From: Fictibacillus enclensis
Lineage (GTDB): Bacteria; Bacillota; Bacilli; Bacillales; Fictibacillaceae
NCBI RefSeq assembly: GCF_001457035.1
Contig: NZ_KQ758620.1
Coordinates: 347,598 to 411,597, forward strand
Direction: 5' to 3'
Length of the DNA: 64,000 bases
The translations under genes and the position numbers were made by a program. Below the pieces are notes generated by a model, which was given only the letters and a program-made list of their open reading frames with translations, was not told the origin of the DNA and made no database searches. Shown in pieces: positions 57,655 through 64,000 of the stretch. Each line of letters starts with the position of its first letter. The stretch's first letter is position 1.

Positions 57655-58947
57655 TTAAAGACCGAGTCGCTCGAAAATCGTATCAACATGCTGTAGGTGG
57701 TACGAGTAGTCGAAGCAGTCTTCGATGTCTTCTGGTGTAAGTTTTTCCGTAATGCGCGGCTCTTCCTGTACGAGCTGCTTGAACTGGATGCCTTCTTCCC
57801 AAGCCTGCATGGCTTTCGGCTGAACAATGTCATAAGCAGCTTCACGGCTCATGCCTTTATCGATCAGCTTCAGCAGCACACGCTGCGAGTAAATTAATCC
57901 GTACGTTCTTGTCATGTTGCGTTTCATGTTTTCCGGGAACACTGTTAAGTTCTTCACGATGTTGCCAAAGCGGTTAAGCATGTAATCGAGCGCAATGGTT
58001 GCATCCGGCAGAATGACACGCTCTGCAGAAGAGTGAGAGATGTCACGTTCATGCCAAAGTGCCACATTTTCATACGCGGTCATCATGTAGCCGCGGATGA
58101 CGCGTGCCATACCCGTCATGTTCTCGGAACCGATCGGGTTGCGTTTGTGAGGCATCGCAGAAGATCCTTTTTGGCCTTTGGCGAAGAACTCTTCCACTTC
58201 ACGCGTTTCACTTTTTTGCAGTCCGCGGATTTCAACGGCGAACTTCTCAATGCTTGTTGCTACAAGCGCCAATGCTGACATGTAATGCGCATGACGGTCA
58301 CGCTGCAGGGTTTGTGTTGAAATTGGCGATGCTTCAAGCCCCAACTTTTCGCAAACATATTTTTCAACGAATGGATCGATGTTGGCATATGTACCAACAG
58401 CTCCGCTGATTTTTCCAACGCGTACAGTGTCAGCTGCCTGCTTGAAACGCTCAAGGTTTCGCTTCATCTCTTCATACCAGAGCGCGAGCTTCAAACCAAA
58501 GGTAGTGGGTTCTGCGTGAACACCGTGCGTGCGGCCCATCATGACCGTGTATTTATGTTCTTTCGCTTTGTTTCCTATGATCTCGATGAACTTCTCGATG
58601 TCTTTGATCAAAATTTCGTTCGCCTGCAAAAGCAGGTAAGATAATGCTGTATCCACTACGTCGGTGGAAGTCAGTCCGTAGTGGACCCACTTGCGCTCTT
58701 CGCCGAGTGATTCGGATACCGCGCGTGTAAAAGCAACCACATCATGACGTGTTTCCTGCTCGATTTCAAAAATACGATTAATATCAAATGATGCGTTCTC
58801 GCGCAGTTTCTTAACGTCCTCTTTTGGAATCTCCCCAAGCTCTGCCCATGCTTCACAAGCCAAAATCTCGACTTCCAGCCAAGCCTTAAAGCGGTTCTCG
58901 TCTGTCCAAATCGCTCCCATTTCAGGGCGTGTATACCGTTCAATCAT
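57655..58947 (-). CDS. purB: Adenylosuccinate lyase
   Basis: The 430-residue enzyme has [28 protein letters not shown] (catalytic His), [19 protein letters not shown] (signature, catalytic Ser loop) and ISHSSAERV. It cleaves SAICAR and adenylosuccinate. It is between purK and purC and overlaps purK by 4 bp. Confidence 0.96.
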   Translation of the reverse strand: MIERYTRPEMGAIWTDENRFKAWLEVEILACEAWAELGEIPKEDVKKLRENASFDINRIFEIEQETRHDVVAFTRAVSESLGEERKWVHYGLTSTDVVDTALSYLLLQANEILIKDIEKFIEIIGNKAKEHKYTVMMGRTHGVHAEPTTFGLKLALWYEEMKRNLERFKQAADTVRVGKISGAVGTYANIDPFVEKYVCEKLGLEASPISTQTLQRDRHAHYMSALALVATSIEKFAVEIRGLQKSETREVEEFFAKGQKGSSAMPHKRNPIGSENMTGMARVIRGYMMTAYENVALWHERDISHSSAERVILPDATIALDYMLNRFGNIVKNLTVFPENMKRNMTRTYGLIYSQRVLLKLIDKGMSREAAYDIVQPKAMQAWEEGIQFKQLVQEEPRITEKLTPEDIEDCFDYSYHLQHVDTIFERLGL

Positions 58948-60113
58948 GTCGTTACCTCCAGCTTTTCCATCTTGAGTACAGCAGCTTTAATGTATCCTGC
59001 TTTGTTGAGTGCTTCGCTTACCGTGTTTCCGAGCACGGTGATGTGTCCCATTTTTCGTTTCACTTTTGCTTCTTCTTTTCCGTAAAGATGCAGCTTGGCG
59101 TCTTTCAGAAGTTCCAGGTTTTCAAGCAGCGGTTTCACATGTTCCCCGAGCACATTGATCATGACTACGGGGCTGACCAGTGACGTCCGGCCGAGCGGAA
59201 GTCCGCAAACGGCGCGTACATGCTGCTGAAACTGTGAGGTTTCACAGGCTTCGATGCTGTAGTGGCCGGAATTATGAGGCCGCGGCGCCAGTTCGTTCAC
59301 GTAAATTTCCCCGTTGATGCCAAGGAACATCTCCACAGCAAGCGTTCCGTACAGGTTAAGCTCATGAGCAATTTTTTTGGCCATGTCATACGCATTGGCC
59401 GCTGTTTCCTCTGAAATTCTTGCCGGCACAATCGACTGGTGAAGAATGTTTTCCAGGTGGATGTTCTCCGCCACAGGGAACGTGCTCATTTCACCTTTTG
59501 TGCTTCGGGTGACGATTACCGACAGTTCTTTTTCAAAGGATACCCAGCTTTCAAGAACGCATTCTCTGCTCCCTGCGAAAAGCTCCTCTGCTTTTTCCAT
59601 ATCCCCTTCTGTCCGGATGACCGCCTGGCCTTTTCCGTCATAGCCGCCCTGGCACGTTTTCAAAACGGCAGGAAGACCGAGCTGGCTGACAGCCGCCTGG
59701 AGCTCTTCCTTGCTTTGTACAGGAAGGTAAGGAGCAACACGTACGCCCGCTTTTTCAATCGCCTGCTTTTCACGAATGCGGTGCTGAGTCAGATAGAGAA
59801 GCTCGCTGCCCTGTGGCATATAGGCGTTATTCTCAAGCCATTGTGCTCTCTCGCTGTCCACGTTTTCAAATTCATAGGTGATCACGTCACTTTTTTGAGC
59901 CAGTTCTTCAATGCCCTTTACATCGTCATAAGGTGCAACAATCTGGTGGTCGCTGATTTGTCCACACGGTGAATTTTCACCAGGGTCCAAAACTACAATT
60001 CCGTATCCCATTTCTCTAGCGCTGATTGCCATCATACGGCCCAATTGGCCTCCGCCCAAGATGCCAATCGTTTGGCCCGGCAAAATCGTTTTGTTTTTAG
60101 CCAAGAGAATCAC
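58944..60113 (-). CDS. purK: N5-carboxyaminoimidazole ribonucleotide synthase
   Basis: The 389-residue ATP-grasp enzyme has [17 protein letters not shown] at the start, [15 protein letters not shown] near 152, and [18 protein letters not shown] near 268. It makes N5-CAIR from AIR and bicarbonate. It starts at GTG 60113 within the end of purE; a TTG three codons later is an alternative start. Confidence 0.95.
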   Translation of the reverse strand: MILLAKNKTILPGQTIGILGGGQLGRMMAISAREMGYGIVVLDPGENSPCGQISDHQIVAPYDDVKGIEELAQKSDVITYEFENVDSERAQWLENNAYMPQGSELLYLTQHRIREKQAIEKAGVRVAPYLPVQSKEELQAAVSQLGLPAVLKTCQGGYDGKGQAVIRTEGDMEKAEELFAGSRECVLESWVSFEKELSVIVTRSTKGEMSTFPVAENIHLENILHQSIVPARISEETAANAYDMAKKIAHELNLYGTLAVEMFLGINGEIYVNELAPRPHNSGHYSIEACETSQFQQHVRAVCGLPLGRTSLVSPVVMINVLGEHVKPLLENLELLKDAKLHLYGKEEAKVKRKMGHITVLGNTVSEALNKAGYIKAAVLKMEKLEVTT

Positions 60114-60585
60114 TGCTTTCTATAACGGCTTGTTCAATCTTCTCACGCCGCTTCGTTAAACGATAGTTTAAATCCTGATCTGTAATGGCTAGAATCTGTG
60201 CGGCCAGGAGACCTGCGTTGGTGGCTCCAGCTTTCCCGATGGCAACAGTAGCTACCGGAACACCTCCAGGCATCTGCACGATGGACAGAAGAGAATCCAG
60301 TCCGTTTAAGGCTTTGGATTGTACCGGAACGCCGATGACCGGCAGCACGGTTTTAGCCGCCACCATTCCCGGCAGATGAGCTGCACCGCCCGCTCCTGCA
60401 ATTATAACGCCAATATTTCTGCTTTTTGCCTCTTCAGCATACTGGAACATGCGGTCAGGCGTCCGATGAGCCGACACCACCTGCTTTTCATAAGGAACCT
60501 TCAGCTCCTCAAGAATATCACAGGCATGTTTCATTGTTTCCCAATCGGATGTACTTCCCATTATTACGCCAACTTTGTTTTCCAT
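60097..60585 (-). CDS. purE: N5-carboxyaminoimidazole ribonucleotide mutase
   Basis: The 162-residue enzyme has [31 protein letters not shown] and [18 protein letters not shown], the class-I PurE pattern. It converts N5-CAIR to CAIR. It is the first gene of the purine operon, with GGGGAGG ahead of the ATG and the riboswitch upstream. Confidence 0.96.
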   Translation of the reverse strand: MENKVGVIMGSTSDWETMKHACDILEELKVPYEKQVVSAHRTPDRMFQYAEEAKSRNIGVIIAGAGGAAHLPGMVAAKTVLPVIGVPVQSKALNGLDSLLSIVQMPGGVPVATVAIGKAGATNAGLLAAQILAITDQDLNYRLTKRREKIEQAVIESSDSLG

Positions 60586-60633
60586 CGTATCCTCCCCGCA
60601 ATCAAAAATGCTATGTGAAATGAATTTTTTGCA

Positions 60634-60692
60634 ATAAAAAAGTCCAGTGTACTCACTTTCTCTATCTATGAGAGAAAGCTACTACGCTGGAC
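60634..60692 (-). terminator. Riboswitch-controlled terminator of the purine operon
   Basis: On the minus strand GTCCAG and CTGGAC, enclosing an inner GCTTTCTCT / AGAGAAAGT hairpin, are followed by TTTTTT. It lies between the guanine aptamer and purE and is the expression platform. Confidence 0.88.
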
Positions 60693-60736
60693 ATACTTCA
60701 TCACCTGCGGATATGCAGAAAACAGCAGTGTGCTTC

Positions 60737-60806
60737 CCCTCATAGTCCGATGAATAACGGTCATCGGGTAGAGACTTACGGGCCATAATCCCGTGATTAT
60801 ATGAGG
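60737..60806 (-). ncRNA. Purine (guanine-type) riboswitch aptamer
   Basis: On the minus strand CCTCATATAATC opens the P1 helix and TATGAGG closes it. The conserved core ATGGCCCGTAAGTCTCTACC and CCGTTATTCATCGGACTATGA matches the purine riboswitch, with a C near the end of the J3/1 segment (GGACTATGAGG) that favours guanine rather than adenine. It controls the pur operon through the terminator at 60634-60692. Confidence 0.93.
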
Positions 60807-60827
60807 TACTATTGTTTTGTCACCCTT

Positions 60828-60857
60828 ATTGTAACGAAGGGTCTTCTCCTATGTCAA
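60828..60857 (-). promoter_or_regulatory. Sigma-A promoter of the purine operon
   Basis: On the minus strand TTGACA (60857-60852) and TACAAT (60833-60828) are 18 bp apart, directly upstream of the riboswitch and downstream of the PurR boxes. Confidence 0.8.
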
Positions 60858-60860
60858 CCA

Positions 60861-60905
60861 AAAAGTCGAACAATAATATATTCTGACAATTTAATGTTCG
60901 GGTTT
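60861..60905 (-). promoter_or_regulatory. PurR box pair upstream of the purine operon
   Basis: Read on the minus strand, AAACCCGAACATT (60905-60893) matches the Bacillus PurBox AWWWCCGAACWWT at 12 of 13 positions, and ATTGTTCGACTTTT at 60874-60861 is a weaker inverted box about 18 bp away. Such an inverted pair is the usual PurR site, repressed at high adenine and relieved by PRPP. It overlaps the end of the NETI gene. Confidence 0.75.
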
Positions 60906-61105
60906 TACCGCAATTTCCCTTCAAAAACGATGCGTTGTTCGTGATATTCCTGAACCGTTTTCCCATTTTTCTTCACTTCTTTAAACACCGGCTCTTCCAT
61001 GCGGCGTACGGGAGAATAGCCTTCCCCGGCCATGCGGTCCAAACAATCAGAGATCGTCTCACCGGGTTGTACTTCAAACTTTTTCTTTTTCGGCTTTTTA
61101 TCCAT
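60905..61105 (-). CDS. yebG: NETI-motif small protein (YebG-like)
   Basis: The 66-residue protein is basic at both ends; EVQPGETISDCLDRMAGEGYSPVRRMEEPVFKE includes the family's NETI position, here GETI. Function unknown. ACGGAGGTAGG lies ahead of the ATG. As in Bacillus it lies between yebE and the purine operon; its last bases contain one PurR box. Confidence 0.85.
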   Translation of the reverse strand: MDKKPKKKKFEVQPGETISDCLDRMAGEGYSPVRRMEEPVFKEVKKNGKTVQEYHEQRIVFEGKLR

Positions 61106-61107
61106 GC

Positions 61108-61638
61108 CTACCTCCGTATGCTTTTGACCCAGAATCCACCATGAAAGGCCTTGGGTTCATGAGAAATAATGAACGCCTTTGGATCCAGTGCTCTAACGAT
61201 TTCATAAAGGTTGGATTCCGATTTTCGCGACGTCAGGATCTCCATCATCATTCGCTGCCCTTCCCGCCCTGAGGCCATCCAGTCCGTTACGCCATATCCT
61301 TTTGACCTGATTTCATTCGGCAAGCCTGCTGAGATATTTGTGGTAATAACATTAACTGTAATATATCCGAGTGCCAGCTTTTCTTCAATCTTCATGCCGA
61401 CGAGTACGCCAAGACCATAACCAAGAGCATACGCAATAAGGTTCTGAATTTTATCCAGGTTGTCTAGCACAAGTCCAAGACCGATGACATAAATAATAAC
61501 CTCAAACACACTGATTAATGCTGCGAGGTATCTTTGATTTTTTAATGTCAAAATCATTCTAATTGTGAAGAATGAGACATATACCACATTAATCAGAAGA
61601 ATAATCCCAATCATCACGAAGCCGTTTTCCAACATCAT
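61108..61638 (-). CDS. yebE: UPF0316 / DUF2179 membrane protein YebE
   Basis: The 176-residue protein has three N-terminal transmembrane helices (about 5-80) and a cytosolic DUF2179 domain ending GFWVKSIRR, near residues 110-176. The function is unknown. It lies 2 bp upstream of the NETI gene, in the same operon. AAGGAG lies ahead of its ATG. Confidence 0.88.
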   Translation of the reverse strand: MMLENGFVMIGIILLINVVYVSFFTIRMILTLKNQRYLAALISVFEVIIYVIGLGLVLDNLDKIQNLIAYALGYGLGVLVGMKIEEKLALGYITVNVITTNISAGLPNEIRSKGYGVTDWMASGREGQRMMMEILTSRKSESNLYEIVRALDPKAFIISHEPKAFHGGFWVKSIRR

Positions 61639-61816
61639 TTACACTCCTTCTTTAGCCTGTCCATTATGATGCCATAAAAGTAATTTACCATGTTTTTCGC
61701 TGGTTGAAAAATGAAGATTTATCCAGTAATTTCTATCATCCGCATCAAGTTGGATAGGCACATTTTCCACGTTTCTTCATAGGTTATAAAAGCTTTTCGG
61801 GAAAGGAATTGATATC

Positions 61817-62329
61817 ATGTACCCTTATTATTATCAAGCACCCCAACCACCGTTTGAAGAAACCCATTATTATTACGACCCCTACGAGGCAGAGCGTCAG
61901 CAGCAGGCCCAGCAAAGCCAGCAGCAGCAATCCTATCAGCAGCTGTTAAATGTGTTAATGTCGAGCATCATTGGTGAAGCGACAGCTGTTGATTTCTATA
62001 CACGTTTGGCGAAAGAGGCGCCAAACGAATACAGTCGGAAAGTTTTATTGGATGCGGCCAAAGATGAAAAGACACATCTACAGTTGTTTACCCGTCTTTA
62101 CACATCTATAACAGGTAAGCAGCCGAACTACAAGATTCGTCCGGTAAAAATTCAAAACTTCCGTCAAAGCCTGTTTGAAGCATATGAAGATGAACTTGCT
62201 GATTATGAAAAATACCGTGATGCGTATCTGATGACACAGGATCCCACCATCCGGGATACCTTCTTTCGTCCTTTCTCAGACGAAATCAAGCACGCGACCA
62301 AATTCAGCTACCTGCTGAATGCCCGCTAA
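61817..62329 (+). CDS. Ferritin-like / rubrerythrin-family protein
   Basis: The 170-residue protein has an unusual Gln- and Tyr-rich N-terminal tail (residues 1-45) and then a four-helix ferritin-like domain with the metal ligands EATAVDFYTRLA, DEKTHLQLF, EDELADYEKY and DEIKHATKF. It probably binds iron or manganese. A spore-coat location is possible given the Gln-rich tail and the neighbouring spore-type genes. AAAGGAATT lies ahead of the ATG. Confidence 0.8.
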   Translation: MYPYYYQAPQPPFEETHYYYDPYEAERQQQAQQSQQQQSYQQLLNVLMSSIIGEATAVDFYTRLAKEAPNEYSRKVLLDAAKDEKTHLQLFTRLYTSITGKQPNYKIRPVKIQNFRQSLFEAYEDELADYEKYRDAYLMTQDPTIRDTFFRPFSDEIKHATKFSYLLNAR

Positions 62330-62360
62330 AAAAGAGTGCCGGACTACGGCACTCTTTTAT
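62330..62360. terminator. Terminator of the ferritin-like gene
   Basis: AAAAGAGTGCCG / CGGCACTCTTTT stem right after the stop codon. Confidence 0.88.
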
Positions 62361-62365
62361 TGTAA

Positions 62366-62402
62366 ATAAAAAGCTTAAGGACTGGATTTATCCTTAAGCT
62401 TA
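62366..62402. terminator. Terminator of the GerPC-like gene
   Basis: AAGCTTAAGGA / TCCTTAAGCTT stem followed by T on the minus strand; it ends the converging GerPC-like gene. Confidence 0.85.
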
Positions 62403-62404
62403 CC

Positions 62405-62686
62405 TTATTCAGGTTCATCTTGGGTCTGATGCTGCTGATGAATCCCCTCCTGCTGAATTTCATCAATGATCGTTTCCATATCCTCCAGATGGGCCTCTCC
62501 GGTTAGTCCAATATTGAGGGTGCCCTTGAGCTCTTTGACATGCAGTTCCTGAATTTTATAATTAATGTTTTCAATATTCACAGGCTTGATGTTGCTTAAC
62601 GCTTCTTTCAGGGATTGGTTTTCATGCTGCAGTTCAATAATTTGCTGCTGAAGCTGCTGTAAAATATGGTACAGGTCTTGGTCCAT
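62405..62686 (-). CDS. GerPC-like small coiled-coil protein
   Basis: The 93-residue protein starts with a Gln-rich coiled coil (HILQQLQQQIIELQHENQSL, 7-26), then NIENINYKIQELHVKELKGTLNIGLTGEAHL (about 39-69), the GerPC-like core with LKGTLNIG, and an acidic Gln-rich tail. It is divergent from an Hsp20-like gene, the same pairing as at 22578. AGGAGG precedes the ATG. Confidence 0.65.
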   Translation of the reverse strand: MDQDLYHILQQLQQQIIELQHENQSLKEALSNIKPVNIENINYKIQELHVKELKGTLNIGLTGEAHLEDMETIIDEIQQEGIHQQHQTQDEPE

Positions 62687-62769
62687 CTCATTGAACCTCC
62701 TTCATCTCTCCAACGTTTCACCCACTGGGCGAAAGCTGCATATACTGTCAGGGCAAGGGAGTGAGAGCT

Positions 62770-63204
62770 ATGAATCCTTCATGGGGCAAGGGAAACGAAT
62801 GGAAAAAGTATGCCGACCAGGTACTCGGTAAGGACTTCTTTGAAGACTTTAAAGAATTTGGATTAGCAAACCAAGGGCCTCTAGTTAATATATATGAAAA
62901 CAAAGAAGAAATTTACTGCTTAATTAATCTCCCAGGTGTAAAAAATATTGAAGATGTGAATCTGTACGTACATTACCGCACTTTGAAGGTCACAGGAAAC
63001 ATCGATTTTTCCATAAAAAAATTTACGTGTGTTACCGAGGAAATTGTATCAGGTCCGATCGAACGGGAAATTCCTCTCCCCCATTCGGTAGAAGACCGAC
63101 CGCTGGATGCCGGCTACTATCGCGGACTGCTTTATGTGCGCCTCCAGCGCCTGAAACAGGAAAAAGAAAATCAAAAAGTAAAAATCTACGACTATTTTGA
63201 ATAA
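62770..63204 (+). CDS. Hsp20/alpha-crystallin-like protein, CotP-related
   Basis: From ATG 62770 (AGGGAG ahead) the 144-residue protein has an alpha-crystallin-like domain: LVNIYENKEEIYCLINLPGVKNIEDVNLYVHYRTLKVTG (about 41-79), and YYRGLLYVRLQRL near the end. It is diverged and lacks an obvious C-terminal IxI. The context with a GerPC-like and a GerPB-like gene suggests a spore coat role. It is the second such cluster in the window. Confidence 0.72.
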   Translation: MNPSWGKGNEWKKYADQVLGKDFFEDFKEFGLANQGPLVNIYENKEEIYCLINLPGVKNIEDVNLYVHYRTLKVTGNIDFSIKKFTCVTEEIVSGPIEREIPLPHSVEDRPLDAGYYRGLLYVRLQRLKQEKENQKVKIYDYFE

Positions 63205-63244
63205 GACCCAGAGGCCTGTGTGGAGCCCTCTGGGTCGTTTTTTC
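63205..63244 (+). terminator. Terminator of the Hsp20-like gene
   Basis: GACCCAGAGG / CCTCTGGGTC stem followed by six T on the plus strand. Confidence 0.88.
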
Positions 63245-63267
63245 GTTGTGGTGCATTTTAAAACCGT

Positions 63268-63567
63268 TTAAGGATTGGAGACCAGCATGATTGCCATGTA
63301 GTAAAGAAGGCAGGCATTCGCCAGAAGCTCGGCTGCCATTTCTTCCGACTGCTTTTTAATATTATCGTTGTCAGCCTGTAAGGGAGTTGTTTTCGGCGTT
63401 TTTGAGGCTGATGATGGCCCCTGGGTTTGGGATTCACCCGGGTTTTGGCTATTTTGCTTCGCTTCCTTATGTAAGGAATAACGTTTGATTATGAGCGTTT
63501 TACCGATGTTAAGAGAACCTTTCATCATGATTGCATCTACATTTACACTTTTAATCGAAATTTTCAT
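63268..63567 (-). CDS. GerPB-like small protein
   Basis: From ATG 63567 (AGAGGGA ahead) the 99-residue protein begins MKISIKSVNVDAIMMKGSLN IGKTL, a pattern like the GerPB N-terminus (IxIxxVxVDxI...GSxxxIGxxxxI), then a Ser/Gln/Pro-rich linker (about 42-65) and a C-terminal helix (AELLANACLLYYMAIMLV). It is a diverged GerP-like protein at best; the C-terminal half is not recognised. Confidence 0.5.
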   Translation of the reverse strand: MKISIKSVNVDAIMMKGSLNIGKTLIIKRYSLHKEAKQNSQNPGESQTQGPSSASKTPKTTPLQADNDNIKKQSEEMAAELLANACLLYYMAIMLVSNP

Positions 63568-63682
63568 TGAGCTATCCCTCTTTACGGTTTTGAATGGGAT
63601 CACCATTACACCAATATATGAGGGAGATAGTGGGATTATGTTTAGTTGGGGTTTTGTGGGATATTTGGCGCGGCATGTGGCT

Positions 63683-63835
63683 GGGAAGAAGTCTGAATTG
63701 CTCCTTTCCTAATTATGAGAGCGTTTTGCACAATTATTATATATTTATTTGCTTTCAGCCTGGCCAAAAACCAGCTTTCGTTCAATTAAATACTGTTTTG
63801 GTTCAATTATTTTAATTTCGGTTCAATTCTGACTT
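63683..63835 (+). repeat. 21-bp-period array E, degenerate (CAATT units)
   Basis: After the leader GGGAAGAAGTCTGAATT (63683-63699), identical to that of array B, AATT-containing units occur at 63710 and 63731 (21 bp), then, after a degenerate stretch and a register shift, CAATT at 63783, 63804 and 63824 (21 and 20 bp). The plus frame gives FAQL / FVQL heptads in part. It lies between the GerPB-like gene's start and the 5S rRNA terminator. Confidence 0.6.
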
Positions 63836-63864
63836 CACAAACACTATTTCAACAAAAAAAGAAC

Positions 63865-63900
63865 ATAAAAAAAGAACGGAACGAATTTTCATTCGTCCCG
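63865..63900 (-). terminator. Terminator of the rRNA operon
   Basis: On the minus strand GGACGAAT / ATTCGTTCC with loop GAAA is followed by seven T, about 10 bp after the 5S gene. Confidence 0.9.
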
Positions 63901-63908
63901 CCCTTTTT

Positions 63909-64000
63909 GCCCGGCAACGTCCTACTCTAACAGGGGGAAGCCCCCAACTACCATCGGCGCTGAAGAGCTTAACTTCCGTGTTCGGTATGGGAACGGGTGT
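63909..64000 (-). rRNA. rrf: 5S ribosomal RNA, 3' part (cut by window edge)
   Basis: The minus strand reads ACACCCGTTCCCATACCGAA at the window end and then AACACGGAAGTTAAGCTCTT and CAGCGCCGATGGTAGTTGGG, ending AGTAGGACGTTGCCGGGC, the conserved 5S rRNA sequence. About 92 of some 116 bases are inside the window; the 5' end and the rest of the rRNA operon lie beyond it. Confidence 0.95.

Overview
The window looks like a chromosomal segment of an endospore-forming, aerobic Bacillaceae bacterium of moderate G+C (a Bacillus- or Fictibacillus-like genus; the genus is inferred from gene order and protein resemblance only). Gene order on the minus strand from about 61.6 kb back to 25 kb follows the Bacillus subtilis purine/DNA-repair region: yebE, a NETI protein (yebG), purEKBCSQLFMNHD, yerA, yerB, yerC, pcrB, pcrA, ligA, camS (yerH), and then gatCAB. 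It differs locally: an rocA-type dehydrogenase, an FHA-winged-helix regulator, a B1 metallo-beta-lactamase and a DoxX gene lie between camS and gatC, and a psd, TVP38 and MarR block lies between pcrB and yerC. A 5S rRNA gene (minus strand, cut by the window end) closes the right edge, so an rRNA operon lies just outside.

Layout. 0-12.5 kb: accessory metabolism (GNAT acetyltransferases, a short-chain dehydrogenase with altered active site, a collapsed PhzF gene, MOSC, DinB, aldo-keto reductase, a frameshifted glycosyltransferase, Nudix, a CNNM/CorC transporter, a secreted glycerophosphodiesterase, an Acr3/BASS transporter). 12.5-25 kb: KimA-type potassium importer under a c-di-AMP riboswitch, a divergent ywnA/ywnB redox pair with a clear operator, many small enzymes, and a spore cluster (GerP-like small proteins around an Hsp20/CotP-like gene). 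25-47 kb: housekeeping block (gatCAB, rocA, camS, ligA, pcrA, pcrB, psd, yerCBA). 47-61 kb: the 12-gene purine operon, controlled by a sigma-A promoter with PurR boxes and a guanine riboswitch with terminator. 61.8-63.6 kb: a second Hsp20 plus GerP-like spore cluster.

Most genes work together conventionally: pur genes make IMP; gatCAB makes Gln-tRNA; pcrA/ligA act in replication and repair; pcrB makes heptaprenylglyceryl phosphate; psd makes phosphatidylethanolamine; rocA feeds proline/arginine carbon into glutamate.

The most unusual signal is a family of short intergenic cassettes built on a 21-bp period. There are five copies (about 6.84, 24.95, 31.4, 41.4 and 63.7 kb), all in the same orientation and all just downstream of a minus-strand transcription unit. 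Two of them (31.4 and 41.4 kb) are collinear diverged copies: a conserved hairpin, an identical 33-nt spacer, six exactly 21-bp units with unit-specific sequence, and an identical tail. Their plus-strand reading frame gives heptapeptides beginning Tyr-Ser, and many C/D differences in the leader are synonymous. Two further repeat structures (a 20-bp tandem repeat nested in an inverted-repeat element at 47.3-47.6 kb and twin hairpin modules at 39.6-39.8 kb) are also described.
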